Of a stretch of 64,000 nucleotides of DNA, positions 29,193-38,636 are shown one piece after another. This DNA comes from Dokdonella fugitiva (GTDB lineage: Bacteria > Pseudomonadota > Gammaproteobacteria > Xanthomonadales > Rhodanobacteraceae): assembly GCF_004342425.1 (NCBI RefSeq), contig NZ_SLWQ01000001.1, positions 248,001 through 312,000 of the forward strand. The letters are read 5' to 3'. A program made the position numbers and the translations under genes. A model generated the notes under the pieces. It searched no databases and had not been told where the DNA came from. It worked only from the letters and a program-made list of their open reading frames with translations. The stretch's first letter is position 1. Each line of letters opens with the position of its first letter.

Positions 29193-29607
29193 GGGTGTCT
29201 ACTTTAACGCGTGGATCAGCCGATGCGGAGCGCAACGGCGCGAAGGAAGTTTCGGAAAATTGGGGGCGATTGCACGAAAGCCCAACGGGCGCCATCGCAC
29301 GGAGCGTGCTGTCGTTGGACAGTGCGGCCAGGATGGCCGCTTCTGGACTCCAACGAAGGCCGTGACTTCAATCCGGCGCCTGTTTCGAGGGTCCTGCGAT
29401 CCGGGATGGATCGCAAAAACAAAAGAAAATGGCCCAAGGAGGTGTCATTGGGGGAACACACCTCGCTTGGGCCAAAAAAGCTACTGCCCCGATTACCGTA
29501 CTCTGCCAGTCACCAGACCTGACTTAGGAGTGTCGAGCAGAACTACAGTGCGATCGACTATAGGCAGGCATTGATTAAACGATCGTTAAAGCACTCTGAG
29601 CCTTGTG
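29193..29607. other. 415-base gene-free stretch between the two-component system and the M56 gene
   Basis: Contains the promoter region of the minus-strand response regulator at its left end, a strong hairpin at 29431-29473 (separate entry), and an AT-richer right third (29500-29600) that follows the M56 stop. Short open frames on the plus strand have no start signals or recognisable content and I do not call them genes. Confidence 0.6.
29414..29473 (-). terminator. Terminator downstream of the BlaI-M56 operon
   Basis: Arms 29458-29473 and 29431-29445 pair (GGCCCAAG-C-GAGGTGT with ACACCTCCTTGGGCC, one bulge); on the minus strand the stem is followed by ATTTTCTTTTGTTTTTG (29430-29414). On the plus strand it is followed by AAAAAA, so it is directional for minus-strand transcripts, the nearest of which end at 29608. 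Confidence 0.82.
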
Positions 29608-31383
29608 TTAACCGCCGGTCTTCGGCGGCCAGCTGTTCACGTTGGACACCTGGGCCGGGCGCCCTTCCGCCGGGTCGCGGCAGATCAACGAACCGGTCGA
29701 TTGCACGCATTCCTCATGCGTCGTCCGCCCCTTCGGCGCGAACACGAACGCCTGCGTGTAGCGCATCGGATGGTCCGGCAGGCTCGCCGGATCGAAGCGC
29801 CACTGGCGCAGCGCGCGCTCCGCGGCACGCTCGAAAGCGCCGTTCTGGCCGCCCAGGAACTCGATGTCCTTGACCGTTCCGTCGGGTGCGATCGAGAACG
29901 ACGCCTCGACGCGTCCGCTCTGCGTCGCGTAGTAGTTCGGGAAACTCGGCGCGACGACATAGGTGGCGACCGGCGGCTTCGTCACCTGCGGTGCCGCGAC
30001 CGGCTCGACCGGTGCCGCGGCGACATCCGTGGCCGGGCGGGCGACCGTGGACGCCGGGGCCGTGGCCGGCTCGGCCGGCAGGCTGCGTTCGAGCGGCCGT
30101 GCCGGCGCGGGCGTCGCAGGCACGCTCGCCAGCGCCTCGGGTTCGGACGCGGTCGTGGTGGCCGGTGCGGCCGGCACCGCTTCGCGCGATGCCGCGCCGG
30201 CGCCCGCGCCTGCGGCCACCAGCGAAGGCGCGGGCGTGCTCGTCACGGCAGGTTCGGGTTCCGGTGGGGTCACGGGCGCGAGCCGCAGGCGCGGGCGCTC
30301 GTACGGCAACGACAGCGCCGCGAACGGCAGCGTGCGCACGTCGGCCGAACGGATCCAGTCGACCGCCAGTGCCTGCGGGCTGAACACGCGATGCGAACGT
30401 TCGATCCGTTGCGCGACGAGCAGCGCGCCGATGAACGCCGTGCCGATCAGCAGCCAGCGCCCCGGATGGCGCGCCTGCGCGGTCGCGCGCGGCGCGGGCA
30501 GGCCGACGATGCGGCGCACGCGTTCGACCAGCTGGCCGCCGCTCGCGGCGAGCACGACCGGCGCGGCGGTCTGGCGCAGTTCCTCCAGCGCCGCGAGCGT
30601 GCGTGCGTATTCGCGCGGTTCGCCGCGGACGAGGCGCAGGACCAGCGCGTCGCAGCACAGCTCGCGCTCGTTGCGCACTTCGCGCGAAATCCAGTGCACG
30701 ACCGGGTGGTAGAACAGCAGCGTCTCGATCACGGCCTGGGCGAGGTTGACCAGATGATCGTAACGACGCAGGTGGCCGAGTTCGTGAGCGAGAATCAGTT
30801 CCACTTGCTGGCGTGGAAAACCGAGCGCGACCGCCGTCGGCAGCAGCACGACCGGACGCAGCCAGCCGAGCAGCATCGGCGTGTCGATGCGTTCGGAAAC
30901 GAGTACGCGCACGCGTCGCACGAAGCCGAAACGACGCGTGAGCGCGACCAGCATCGCGTCGAGTTCCGGGCTCGACTCGGCCCATCGCCGCGCGATGCGC
31001 GAGAAGCGCCGCCATTGGTGCAACGCGCGCCCGGCCACGCCGAGCACGCCGGCAAGCCAGAGCAGGACGAGCCACGGCAGTGCGCGATCGATGCTCGCGG
31101 CAAGGTCGAATGCCTGCGCCTGGGCAACCGCGGCGACCGCGGCCGCAGGCGCGCCGAACGCGACCTCGACCGTGCCCTGTGGACGCAACATGACGAGCGT
31201 GGCAAGTGGCCACAGCGCCAGCAGCGCGAGCGCCGCGAGGCCGACCGCGTAGCGTGCATTGCAGTGCGATTTCGGCAACAGCGCGCGCGCCGCGGCATAG
31301 CCGGCACCGATGACCAGTCCCTGCCAGAGAAAATGCACCAGGGTCCAACCCAGCGCATGAATCCACGGCAGCGCGGCGCTCAT
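29608..31383 (-). CDS. M56 (BlaR1-type) membrane metallopeptidase with C-terminal TonB domain
   Basis: A 591-residue protein. Several membrane segments (about 10-35, 45-65, 103-120 and one near 310-330) surround the peptidase motif LILAHELGHLRRYDH (HExxH at 200-204) with the downstream NERELCCDALVL zinc/Glu region. After the last membrane helix comes a Pro/Ala-rich periplasmic linker (about 360-490) and a TonB-like C-terminal domain (YYATQSGRVEASFSIAPDGTVKDIEFL ... ALRQWRFDPA). BlaR1-type proteins sense a signal outside and cleave a BlaI repressor inside. The ATG overlaps the blaI-like stop (ATGA). Here the sensor appears to be a TonB domain rather than a penicillin-binding one. Confidence 0.92.
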   Translation of the reverse strand: MSAALPWIHALGWTLVHFLWQGLVIGAGYAAARALLPKSHCNARYAVGLAALALLALWPLATLVMLRPQGTVEVAFGAPAAAVAAVAQAQAFDLAASIDRALPWLVLLWLAGVLGVAGRALHQWRRFSRIARRWAESSPELDAMLVALTRRFGFVRRVRVLVSERIDTPMLLGWLRPVVLLPTAVALGFPRQQVELILAHELGHLRRYDHLVNLAQAVIETLLFYHPVVHWISREVRNERELCCDALVLRLVRGEPREYARTLAALEELRQTAAPVVLAASGGQLVERVRRIVGLPAPRATAQARHPGRWLLIGTAFIGALLVAQRIERSHRVFSPQALAVDWIRSADVRTLPFAALSLPYERPRLRLAPVTPPEPEPAVTSTPAPSLVAAGAGAGAASREAVPAAPATTTASEPEALASVPATPAPARPLERSLPAEPATAPASTVARPATDVAAAPVEPVAAPQVTKPPVATYVVAPSFPNYYATQSGRVEASFSIAPDGTVKDIEFLGGQNGAFERAAERALRQWRFDPASLPDHPMRYTQAFVFAPKGRTTHEECVQSTGSLICRDPAEGRPAQVSNVNSWPPKTGG

Positions 31384-31784
31384 GACTGCGTGCCTTCGAG
31401 CTTGTCGAGCAGCGCGCGGATCTCGTCGAGCTCCTCGCGCGTCGCCTTGGGACGGCCGCCGAGCGCCTGCAGCACGAGCTGCGAGGGCGAGCCGTCGAAC
31501 ACGCGCTGCACCATGTCGAGGACGAAGCGCTTCTGCGTGCGCTCCTTGCTCACCGCGGCGCGGAACACGTGCGCGCGTTCGGAATCGTCGCGCAGCACCA
31601 GACCCTTGCAGTGCATGATCTGCAGCAGCTTCAACGCCGTCGTATAGCCGGCGCCTTCGTCGCGATAGAGCGCTTCGTGGACGTCGCGCACCGTACTCGG
31701 CCCGCGTTCCCACAGCACGTTGAGGATGCCGAGTTCGGCCTCGGTGGGCTTGGGCAGGTTTTCGGTCTTGGACACGGTGCTCAC
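31380..31784 (-). CDS. BlaI/MecI/CopY family transcriptional repressor
   Basis: A 134-residue winged-helix repressor: PTEAELGILNVLWERGPSTVRDVHEAL (helix-turn-helix start), GYTTALKLLQIMHCKGLVLRDDSERAHVFRAAVSKE, then the dimerisation helices. Such repressors are cleaved through the M56 partner, whose gene overlaps it. The start is GTG at 31784 or, with better ribosome-binding-site spacing (AGGTGAG), GTG at 31775. A palindrome just upstream could be its own operator. Confidence 0.94.
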   Translation of the reverse strand: MSTVSKTENLPKPTEAELGILNVLWERGPSTVRDVHEALYRDEGAGYTTALKLLQIMHCKGLVLRDDSERAHVFRAAVSKERTQKRFVLDMVQRVFDGSPSQLVLQALGGRPKATREELDEIRALLDKLEGTQS

Positions 31785-31793
31785 CTAGTCGCA

Positions 31794-31813
31794 GTCCCTT
31801 CGTACGAGAAGAC
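31794..31813. promoter_or_regulatory. Candidate operator upstream of the blaI-like gene
   Basis: A 20-bp palindrome with GTC/GAC ends and a perfect TCGTACGA centre, 10 bases before the upstream GTG start. BlaI-type repressors bind short palindromes at their own promoters; the exact sequence differs from the textbook TACTACA box, so the link is inferred from position. Confidence 0.4.
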
Positions 31814-31881
31814 TACACGATCCCGGTCCGAATGCCAGACCGCCCGCCCCGGCCGGGACCGGAGCGGGCGGTGGGACCGGA

Positions 31882-32364
31882 TCAGCCGCCGCCGGACTTC
31901 AGCTGCGGCGTGTTCTGCGTGCGTCGCAGGTACTGCGAATCGTTGCGCCGGCGCGCCTCGATCTCGCCCGCGGTCTGGCAGGTCTTGACCGGGATGTTCG
32001 AGCCGATCGGCTTCTCGTTCTTGCAGATCAGGCGCTCGTTGTCGCGCTTGGCGAGGATGGCATTGACCTCTTCCTGCTTGTTGAACATCGCCGTCTTGTC
32101 GGCGTCGCTCATCTGCGACACCTCGGTCTTGTCACCGAACAGGCGCTCCATCTCGTCGAGGCGCGCGTTGACCCGGCTGCGCTCGTCCGGCGTCACGTAC
32201 GAGTAACGGCCGCCCGCGTCCATCTGCTTGCGCACCCAGCTGGAAACCGTCTCGAACGCGGTCTTGCTGCTGGCGTTGACGGCGGGGTCGATCCTGTCCT
32301 TGGCCGCGAGCGGCAGCGACAGGAGGACGGCGACGGCGAAGGCGAACGAAAGAACGGGCTTCAT
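31882..32364 (-). CDS. Small exported protein, Xanthomonadales-type, paralogue of the next gene
   Basis: A 160-residue protein. The ATG at 32364 begins a clear signal peptide (KPVLSFAFAVAVLLSLPLAA). The mature part has FETVSSWVRKQMDAGGRYSYV, a helical middle with FNKQEEVNAILAKRDNERLIC and a C-terminal CKNEKPIGSNIPVKTCQT motif, where two cysteines frame a 'xxxxGSxIxxxxC' segment. The next gene repeats these motifs in the same order. The function of this lineage-specific family is unknown to me. Confidence 0.8.
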   Translation of the reverse strand: MKPVLSFAFAVAVLLSLPLAAKDRIDPAVNASSKTAFETVSSWVRKQMDAGGRYSYVTPDERSRVNARLDEMERLFGDKTEVSQMSDADKTAMFNKQEEVNAILAKRDNERLICKNEKPIGSNIPVKTCQTAGEIEARRRNDSQYLRRTQNTPQLKSGGG

Positions 32365-32466
32365 CACAACAGGTTCTCCGGAACGGAACTGGGTGGGGGC
32401 GCCCTGCCCGCCGGGCGGACGGGGCACCGGATGGAATCACCGCACGCGGCGGGTATCGGGAAGGGT

Positions 32467-33102
32467 TCAGCGCCCGCCGGAGGTGAGCTGGAGGCGCTGC
32501 GTCGCGGTGAGCATGTGCGGGATGCCGCATCCGCCCTCGCCGCGGTTCGGCGCGCTGCCGGTGCACTGCGAGTGGGCCCAGGTATCCATCTGGCGTTGCG
32601 TCTCGCGACGCGCTTCCTTGGCCTGTGCGTTGGTGTGGCAGTACGTTTCCATGATGTGCGAGCCGGCCTTGGTGCGGCGCTCGCAGATCACGCGGTCGTT
32701 CTCGCGATTGACCTTGGCGACCGCGCGGGTCATGCGGCTCGTCGCCGGGCCTGCCTGCTCGGCCAGCATGCTGTCATGCGTGGCGAGCATCGCGTTGACT
32801 TCTTCCTGCGTGTTGTACAGCGCGATCTTGTCTTCCGCGCGCATGCGGTCGATCGAGCCGTTCCTGTCGAAAAGATCCTGCATACGCGCGAACTTCGCAT
32901 CCAGCGCCACGCGATCGGCCGGATCGAGCGAGGCGTAGCGGCCACCCGCCTTCATCTCGTCGTGGACCCAGGTGACGACCTGCTGGAACGTGTCGGCGCT
33001 GTCGGCGTTCGTCGCCTGCCGGTAGCTGGATTCCTTGGCCTGGATCGTGCCCGCGAGACATGCCAGCGCGCCAGCGCACAGCATCGTGATCATCGGTTTC
33101 AT
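32467..33102 (-). CDS. Exported protein, paralogue of the preceding small protein
   Basis: A 211-residue protein starting at 33102 with a signal peptide (KPMITMLCAGALACLAGTIQA). It matches the downstream neighbour through FQQVVTWVHDEMKAGGRYASL, ALYNTQEEVNAMLATHDSML and VICERRTKAGSHIMETYCHT, and adds about 45 residues between the last two and a C-terminal tail. The two genes lie in tandem 102 bases apart and most likely arose by duplication. Role unknown; periplasmic or extracellular location is likely. Confidence 0.8.
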   Translation of the reverse strand: MKPMITMLCAGALACLAGTIQAKESSYRQATNADSADTFQQVVTWVHDEMKAGGRYASLDPADRVALDAKFARMQDLFDRNGSIDRMRAEDKIALYNTQEEVNAMLATHDSMLAEQAGPATSRMTRAVAKVNRENDRVICERRTKAGSHIMETYCHTNAQAKEARRETQRQMDTWAHSQCTGSAPNRGEGGCGIPHMLTATQRLQLTSGGR

Positions 33103-33223
33103 GCGACTACCCCTCGTTTTCGTGGCGCGGCTGTCCGCGCGGATCGCTCGCGGCGCCAGGCGGCGGAGGAGCACGCGCCTATCCTAGGAACCCCGCGCGC
33201 GCGTGTCAACGAGTGCTGTCGTA

Positions 33224-34138
33224 CTATTTTTTTCGTGCTACACGACGGGGCGGGCGCCGTTGCGGTCCGCGCCCCTGCTCGAGGAACTCGATGATGGCGC
33301 CGGCGACGTCGACGCCGCTGGCCGCCTCGATGCCTTCCAGCCCGGGCGACGAATTCACCTCGAGCACGAGCGGCCCCCGCGCGGAGCGCAGCAGGTCGAC
33401 GCCGGCGACGCCGAGGCCCATGACCTGCGCCGCGCGCACCGCGGTCGCGCGCTCCGCCTCCGACAGCGTCACCGCGCTCGCGCTGCCGCCGCGGTGGATG
33501 TTGGCGCGGAAGTCCCCTTCCGGCGCCTGCCGGCGCATCGCCGCCACCACCCGGTCGCCGACCACGAAGCAGCGGAGGTCCGCGCCGTCCGCCTCGCGGA
33601 TGAACTCCTGCACGAGGAAGTTCGCGTACAGGCTGCGGAACGCCTCGATCATGCCGAGCGCCGCGCCGCGCTTCTCCGCGAGCATCACGCCCTGGCCCTG
33701 CGCGCCTTCGTTGAGCTTGATCACGTGCGGCGGCTCGCCGAGCATCGTCAGCAGGTCGCGCGTGTCGTCGGGGTTGTCGCCGAACACGGTCACCGGCAGT
33801 TCGATGCCCTCGCGCGCGAGCAGTTGCAGCGCGCGCAGCTTGTCACGCGCGCGCAGGATCGCGTCGGACGAATTGGGCGTGTGCACGCCCATCATCTCGA
33901 ACTGGCGCACGACCGCGGTGCCGTAGAACGTGATCGACGCACCGATGCGCGGTATCACCGCGTCGAAGCCGCGCAGCGCGCGCCCCTTGCAGTGGATCTC
34001 GAAGGCCCCGGCGGCGATGCGCATGTAGCAGCGCAGCGGATCGAGCACGCGCACGCTGTGGCCGCGCGCGCGCGCCGCCTCGACCAGGCGAAGGGTGGAA
34101 TACAGGCGCGCGTTGCGCGACAGGATGGCGATCTTCAT
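33224..34138 (-). CDS. rimK: RimK family alpha-L-glutamate ligase
   Basis: A 304-residue ATP-grasp ligase that adds glutamate residues to the C terminus of ribosomal protein S6 in E. coli. [27 protein letters not shown] is the typical N terminus; the ATP-grasp parts are seen in [40 protein letters not shown] and the Mg-binding [15 protein letters not shown] near residue 270. The length matches RimK (about 300). Its start overlaps the stop of the zinc-protease gene (ATGA), so both are made from one message. Confidence 0.95.
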   Translation of the reverse strand: MKIAILSRNARLYSTLRLVEAARARGHSVRVLDPLRCYMRIAAGAFEIHCKGRALRGFDAVIPRIGASITFYGTAVVRQFEMMGVHTPNSSDAILRARDKLRALQLLAREGIELPVTVFGDNPDDTRDLLTMLGEPPHVIKLNEGAQGQGVMLAEKRGAALGMIEAFRSLYANFLVQEFIREADGADLRCFVVGDRVVAAMRRQAPEGDFRANIHRGGSASAVTLSEAERATAVRAAQVMGLGVAGVDLLRSARGPLVLEVNSSPGLEGIEAASGVDVAGAIIEFLEQGRGPQRRPPRRVARKK

Positions 34139-34638
34139 GCGCGGAGCGGCGAGTGACCGGTCGGGACCCGCGGCGGGCGCGGGCAGGTATAGGAAAGGTC
34201 CGGATCGATGCGGAACCGCCCGGCGATCGCCGAGCGGCCGAGCAGCAGCGGGAACATCATCGCGCCGCGATCGGACAGGTTCATTTCAGTGGCGAAGCGC
34301 TGGCCGGCGATCTCCACCTCGGTGGCGATGAACCAGCGCTCGCTGCGGTGCCCGCCCGAATCGGTCACGTGGCGGCGGTCGAGCACGGGCGCCGCGCACG
34401 ATGCGTAGCGTTCCAGCTTGCGCCGCAACCGCACCACGAAACGCACCTGCAGCACGCCGCCGGCGTGAAAGGTCTCGATCGCCTCGACGTGCAGCGACGA
34501 CGAGCGCGCGCCGCTGTCGAGCTTGGCCTTGATCGACCCGATGCCGAGGCCGGGCAGCGACACCCGCTCGCGCCAGCCCAGGCTGGTGCGGACGGCGACC
34601 GGCGACGCGGCGGTGGTCGGGGCGTCTTGGGGGGACAC
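34135..34638 (-). CDS. RimK-associated retropepsin-like protease (ATP-dependent zinc protease family)
   Basis: A 167-residue protein of the PF05618 family, usually found beside rimK. It opens with [31 protein letters not shown], in which the [10 protein letters not shown] segment is the aspartic-protease-like site; [13 protein letters not shown] and [23 protein letters not shown] are the other family blocks. GTG at 34638 with GAGG upstream is preferred; an ATG at 34689 is in frame but adds a poor N terminus close to the tRNA. The stop overlaps the rimK start. It may trim the glutamate tails RimK adds (inference from linkage). Confidence 0.88.
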   Translation of the reverse strand: MSPQDAPTTAASPVAVRTSLGWRERVSLPGLGIGSIKAKLDSGARSSSLHVEAIETFHAGGVLQVRFVVRLRRKLERYASCAAPVLDRRHVTDSGGHRSERWFIATEVEIAGQRFATEMNLSDRGAMMFPLLLGRSAIAGRFRIDPDLSYTCPRPPRVPTGHSPLRA

Positions 34639-34729
34639 GTGCGGAACCTCGGACGGCGCATCGCTGCCGGTGCGACGGCATCGCGGCAATGGAACCGACG
34701 TGTCGGCGCGCGCGCCGAACGCGATCGGA

Positions 34730-34803
34730 TGGAGCGGGTGAAGGGAATCGAACCCTCGTCAGTAGCTTGGGAAGCTACAGCTCTACCATTGAGCTACACC
34801 CGC
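34730..34803 (-). tRNA. tRNA-Gly (anticodon CCC)
   Basis: The minus strand gives a complete cloverleaf: acceptor GCGGGTG with CACCCGC, D-arm GCTCAATGGTAGAGC, anticodon stem GTAGC/GCTAC around loop TTCCCAA (anticodon CCC), T-arm GAGGGTTCGATTCCCTT, discriminator T and an encoded CCA at 34730-34732. Reads GGG codons. Confidence 0.96.
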
Positions 34804-35080
34804 GCAGACAACCCGCGGTGCGCACGCGCACCGGCGTCGGCGAAGCGTAGCGGCGGCGTCGCACGCCGACAAGCGGGCGCCGGACCGCCGGCCACGCGGG
34901 GCGGCTGAATGCGCGTTCAGCGCCGGTGTGAGGAAGCGTAAGCACCCCGCTGCGGAAAGTCGGCATTCAGCCTCGTTCGGCGGATACTTCTCCCGCCTGT
35001 CGACTTCGGGCGGCCGATGCACTGGGGGAATGACGGTCCCACCGCGGCCGGGGTCGGCGTAGGCTCCATGGAGACCATCG

Positions 35081-37372
35081 ATGTACACGAAGCATTTCTT
35101 TCCACGTGCGTGGTGCGCCGCCGCACTCGCAACCGTGCTCGGCGCGTTTGCGGGCGCCGCGCTGGCGGACCCACCCGAGCGTGTCGCGCGCGTCGGGTTC
35201 CTGCGCGGTGAAGTGAGCTTCCAGCCGGCGGGCGACGATCGCTGGGTCGAGGCGTCGCTGAACCGTCCGCTCGGCACCGGCGACAAGGTTTACACCGATC
35301 GGGATTCGCGCGCCGAGTTCGAGGCCGGCGCGGCGGTCATGCGCATCGACGAGCGCACGACCTTCAGCCTGCTCAACCTCGACGACGAGATCGCCCAGGT
35401 CGAGCTCACCGAGGGCGTCCTCAGCCTGCGCGTGCGCCGGCTCGAGCGTGGCGAGAGCTACGAGGTCGACACCCCGACGCTCGCGTTCGTCGTCAGCGAG
35501 CCGGGCGAGTACCGCATCGACATCTCGCCGCAGGGCGATTCGACGATGGTCACCGTGTTCGACGGCGCCGGCGACGTGTACGGCGAGAACAACGCGAGCT
35601 ACGGCGTGCGCGCGGGCAACTCGTACCGCTTCAACGATTCCGCGCTGCACGACTACGAAGTGCTCGACCTGCCGCGCGCCGACGACTTCGACAACTGGGT
35701 CGCCTCGCGCAACCAGCGCTACCAGCGCTCGGTGTCGAGCCGCTACGTCGCCGACGACATGATCGGTTACGCCGACCTCGACGAAGCCGGTTCGTGGGAA
35801 GACGATCGCGAGTACGGCAGCGTCTGGTATCCGACCTCGGTGTCGGTCGGCTGGGCACCGTACCGCTACGGCCACTGGTCGTGGGTCGACCCTTGGGGCT
35901 GGACCTGGATCGACAACGCGGCATGGGGCTTCGCGCCGTTCCACTACGGCCGCTGGGTCTACGCGCGCAACCGCTGGGGCTGGTGCCCGGGTCCGCGCCA
36001 CGTGCGCGCGGTGTACGCGCCGGCGCTGGTCGCCTTCGTCGGTGGCGGTGGCTGGGGCGCGAGCATCTCGGTCGGCGGCGGCCCGATCGGCTGGTTCCCG
36101 CTCGGCCCGCGTGACGTCTACGTGCCGTGGTACCGCGCTTCGCGCGACTACTTCCACAACGTCAACGTGCGCAACACGACCGTGATCAACAATACCTACA
36201 TCACGAACGTGTACAACAACTACTCGGCCGGCCGCCCCATCACCGGCACGCAGTACGCCTACCGCAACAACGTGCAGGCGGTCACCGCGGTGTCGCGTGA
36301 CGTGTTCGTCGGCGCGCGGCCGGTCGCCGCGTCGCGCGTGCAGGTCAATCCGGCGCAGCTGCGCACCGCCCAGGTGGCGAGCCGGCTCGCGATCGCGCCG
36401 ACGCCGGCGAGCTTCGTCGCCGCGAACGCGCAGCGCGCGCGCGCCGTGCCGCAGGCCGCGGCGATCGACCGCCGCGTGATCGCGCGCACCGCGCCCCCGC
36501 CGCAGCCGATCGCGACGGCGGCGCGCGTGCAGGCGATCCAGCGCAACAACGCGCAGCCGCTGGCGCGCGACGAACAACGCCAGCTCGCCGCGCGCACGGC
36601 CGCCGCGCAGCCCGCGGCCGCCCGCCGCGTGCAGGTCGTCGGCGAGGGGCGTGGCGCGACGCCACCGCCGCCGCTGCCGACGCGTGGCGCCGCCGCGGCG
36701 CGCCAGCCGGCAGCGGGGCGCGCCGCGCCGGCCAATCCGGCCAACCCGCGCGGCAATGCGCCCGCCGTGGCGCCGCGTGGCGAGAATGCTCGCGTGCCGC
36801 AACCCGAGCGCGGCCTGCCGTCGTCGCGCTTCGCACCGCACGGCGAGCGCGCGCAGCCGCGCGGCAATGCCGCTGCAGAGCGGTCGGTATTGCCGCAGCG
36901 CGAAGCACCGCAGGCACGCCAGGCGCCACCGCAACGCGAAACGCGTGAAGCCCCGCAGTCGCGCCAGATGCCGCAACGCGAGGCACCACAGACGCGCCAG
37001 GTGACGCCGCAGCGCGAAGTGCGCGAGGCGCCGCAGATGCGCCAGGCACCGCCGCAGCGCGAAGTGCGCGAGGCGCCGCAGATGCGCCAGGCCCCGCCGC
37101 AGCGCGAAGTGCGCGAGGCACCGCAGATGCGCCAGGCCCCGCCGCAGCGCGAAGTGCGCGAGGCGCCGCAGATGCGCCAGGCCCCGCCGCAGCGCGAAGT
37201 GCGCGAGGCACCGCAGATGCGCCAGGCGCCGCCGCAGCGTGAAGTGCGCGAGGCACCACAGATGCGCCAGGCGCCCCCGCCGCGCGAAGTGCGCCAGGCC
37301 CCGCAACGCTCGCAGCCGCCGGAGCGGCGCCAGAGCGACAAGAAGGACGACGACGACCACCGCCGCCGTTGA
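35081..37372 (+). CDS. FecR-domain/DUF6600-type exported protein with C-terminal Pro/Gln/Arg repeats
   Basis: A 763-residue exported protein (signal peptide ending GAFAGAALA). Residues about 38-180 form a FecR-like domain ([32 protein letters not shown]). Residues about 240-360 are rich in Trp/Tyr/Gly ([49 protein letters not shown]), the pattern of the DUF6600 family. From about 400 the chain is low complexity, Ala/Arg/Pro-rich, and ends in a 15-residue repeat ([15 protein letters not shown]) and a [10 protein letters not shown] tail. No enzyme site is seen; it is probably a surface or periplasmic protein. GGAG lies eight bases before the ATG. Confidence 0.85.
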   Translation: MYTKHFFPRAWCAAALATVLGAFAGAALADPPERVARVGFLRGEVSFQPAGDDRWVEASLNRPLGTGDKVYTDRDSRAEFEAGAAVMRIDERTTFSLLNLDDEIAQVELTEGVLSLRVRRLERGESYEVDTPTLAFVVSEPGEYRIDISPQGDSTMVTVFDGAGDVYGENNASYGVRAGNSYRFNDSALHDYEVLDLPRADDFDNWVASRNQRYQRSVSSRYVADDMIGYADLDEAGSWEDDREYGSVWYPTSVSVGWAPYRYGHWSWVDPWGWTWIDNAAWGFAPFHYGRWVYARNRWGWCPGPRHVRAVYAPALVAFVGGGGWGASISVGGGPIGWFPLGPRDVYVPWYRASRDYFHNVNVRNTTVINNTYITNVYNNYSAGRPITGTQYAYRNNVQAVTAVSRDVFVGARPVAASRVQVNPAQLRTAQVASRLAIAPTPASFVAANAQRARAVPQAAAIDRRVIARTAPPPQPIATAARVQAIQRNNAQPLARDEQRQLAARTAAAQPAAARRVQVVGEGRGATPPPPLPTRGAAAARQPAAGRAAPANPANPRGNAPAVAPRGENARVPQPERGLPSSRFAPHGERAQPRGNAAAERSVLPQREAPQARQAPPQRETREAPQSRQMPQREAPQTRQVTPQREVREAPQMRQAPPQREVREAPQMRQAPPQREVREAPQMRQAPPQREVREAPQMRQAPPQREVREAPQMRQAPPQREVREAPQMRQAPPPREVRQAPQRSQPPERRQSDKKDDDDHRRR
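37013..37282 (+). repeat. 45-base tandem repeat encoding [15 protein letters not shown]
   Basis: Six consecutive 45-base units begin at 37013, 37058, 37103, 37148, 37193 and 37238; a seventh diverged unit runs to about 37327 and looser versions extend back to about 36899. Units differ almost only at silent positions. The unit length is a multiple of three, so copy-number change keeps the frame. Confidence 0.93.
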
Positions 37373-37389
37373 AGCCGAAGGGCAGACCG

Positions 37390-37419
37390 GACGCCGCGCT
37401 TCATGCGCGGCGTCTTTTT
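37390..37419 (+). terminator. Rho-independent terminator after the repeat protein gene
   Basis: A 10-bp perfect stem (37390-37399 with 37405-37414), loop TTCAT, followed by TTTTT. It begins 18 bases after the stop and separates this gene from thiS. Confidence 0.92.
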
Positions 37420-37476
37420 CTGCATCAGGCCGGCGGCCAGGTGAAGGCGCAGCGGATGCCCCGCTACAATCGGACC

Positions 37477-37677
37477 ATGGACATCCTCCTCAACGGCGAG
37501 CGGCGCGAACTTGCCGGCGACTGCACGCTCGCGCAATTGCTCGACGAAGCCGGCTACGCCGGCCGGCGCGTCGCGGTCGAGGTCAACCGCGAGATCGTCC
37601 CGCGCAGCCGGCATGCCGGGCATCGGCTCGCCGACGGCGACCGCGTCGAGATCGTCCACGCGATCGGCGGCGGCTGA
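37477..37677 (+). CDS. thiS: Sulfur carrier protein ThiS
   Basis: A 66-residue ubiquitin-like protein ending in the diagnostic Gly-Gly (HAIGGG). Its C-terminal thiocarboxylate supplies sulfur for the thiazole ring of thiamine. [22 protein letters not shown] and [13 protein letters not shown] are family blocks. The ATG at 37477 gives the usual length. It precedes thiG by 80 bases, the normal partner that uses ThiS. Confidence 0.95.
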   Translation: MDILLNGERRELAGDCTLAQLLDEAGYAGRRVAVEVNREIVPRSRHAGHRLADGDRVEIVHAIGGG

Positions 37678-37757
37678 GCGGACCCTCCGCCACGACACCG
37701 TGCGCAGGTGCGCGCGAATCGGCGAAAATAAGCGTTCGTCCCTTCGATTCCGACGCC

Positions 37758-38561
37758 ATGACCGCCCTCGCCGACTCGCCTCCTGCCACCGACACGCTCG
37801 TCATCGCGGGCAAACCGTATCGTTCGCGCCTGTTGACCGGCACCGGCAAGTTCAAGGACCTCGACGAGACGCGCCGCGCGACGGAAGCCGCAGGCGCCGA
37901 GATCGTCACCGTCGCGGTCCGCCGCACCAATATCGGGCAGGACCGCGACGCGCCGAACCTGCTCGACGTGCTGCCGCCGGACCGCTACACGATCCTGCCG
38001 AACACCGCAGGCTGCTACAGCGCCGACGAGGCGGTGCGCACCTGTCGCCTCGCGCGCGAACTGCTCGACGGCCACACCCTGGTCAAGCTCGAGGTCCTCG
38101 GCGACCAGAAGACGCTGTTCCCGGACGTCGTGCAGACGCTCGCGGCCGCCGAAACACTCGTGCGCGACGGCTTCCAGGTGATGGTCTACACGAGCGACGA
38201 CCCGGTCCTCGCGCGGCGCCTCGAGGAGATCGGCTGCGTCGCGGTGATGCCGCTTGCCGCGCCGATCGGCTCCGGCCTCGGCGTGCAGAACCGCTGGAAC
38301 CTGCTCGAGATCGTCGACAACGCGAAGGTGCCGGTCATCGTCGACGCTGGCGTCGGCACCGCCTCCGACGCGTCGATCGCGATGGAGCTCGGCTGCGACG
38401 GCGTGCTCATGAACACCGCGATCGCGGGCGCGAAGGATCCGGTGCTGATGGCGCACGCGATGAAGCTCGCGGTCGAGGCCGGGCGCGCCGCGTTCCGCGC
38501 CGGGCGCATCCCGCGCAAGCGCCATGCCTCCGCATCGAGCCCGGTCGAGGGAATGATCTAG
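37758..38561 (+). CDS. thiG: Thiazole synthase
   Basis: A 267-residue TIM-barrel enzyme that joins deoxyxylulose phosphate, dehydroglycine and ThiS-bound sulfur into the thiazole phosphate of thiamine. [22 protein letters not shown] opens the barrel, Lys110 in LVKLEVLGD forms the Schiff base, and [20 protein letters not shown] with [30 protein letters not shown] makes the phosphate-binding end. The other thiazole genes (thiF, thiH or thiO) are not next to it here. Confidence 0.96.
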   Translation: MTALADSPPATDTLVIAGKPYRSRLLTGTGKFKDLDETRRATEAAGAEIVTVAVRRTNIGQDRDAPNLLDVLPPDRYTILPNTAGCYSADEAVRTCRLARELLDGHTLVKLEVLGDQKTLFPDVVQTLAAAETLVRDGFQVMVYTSDDPVLARRLEEIGCVAVMPLAAPIGSGLGVQNRWNLLEIVDNAKVPVIVDAGVGTASDASIAMELGCDGVLMNTAIAGAKDPVLMAHAMKLAVEAGRAAFRAGRIPRKRHASASSPVEGMI

Positions 38562-38636
38562 TGCGCCCGGCCATCCGCACCCGGCCGCGCCCGACCACGC
38601 CCGCGCGCCACGCAGACGCCGGTGGGTCATCCGCGC

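Noticed and set aside
29211..29522. 103-residue plus-strand open frame in the gap upstream of the response regulator
   Set aside because: No ribosome site or recognisable domain, and it spans the terminator hairpin at 29431-29473.
37013..37327. CRISPR-like array
   Set aside because: The 45-base units are contiguous with no spacers and lie in frame within a coding sequence.
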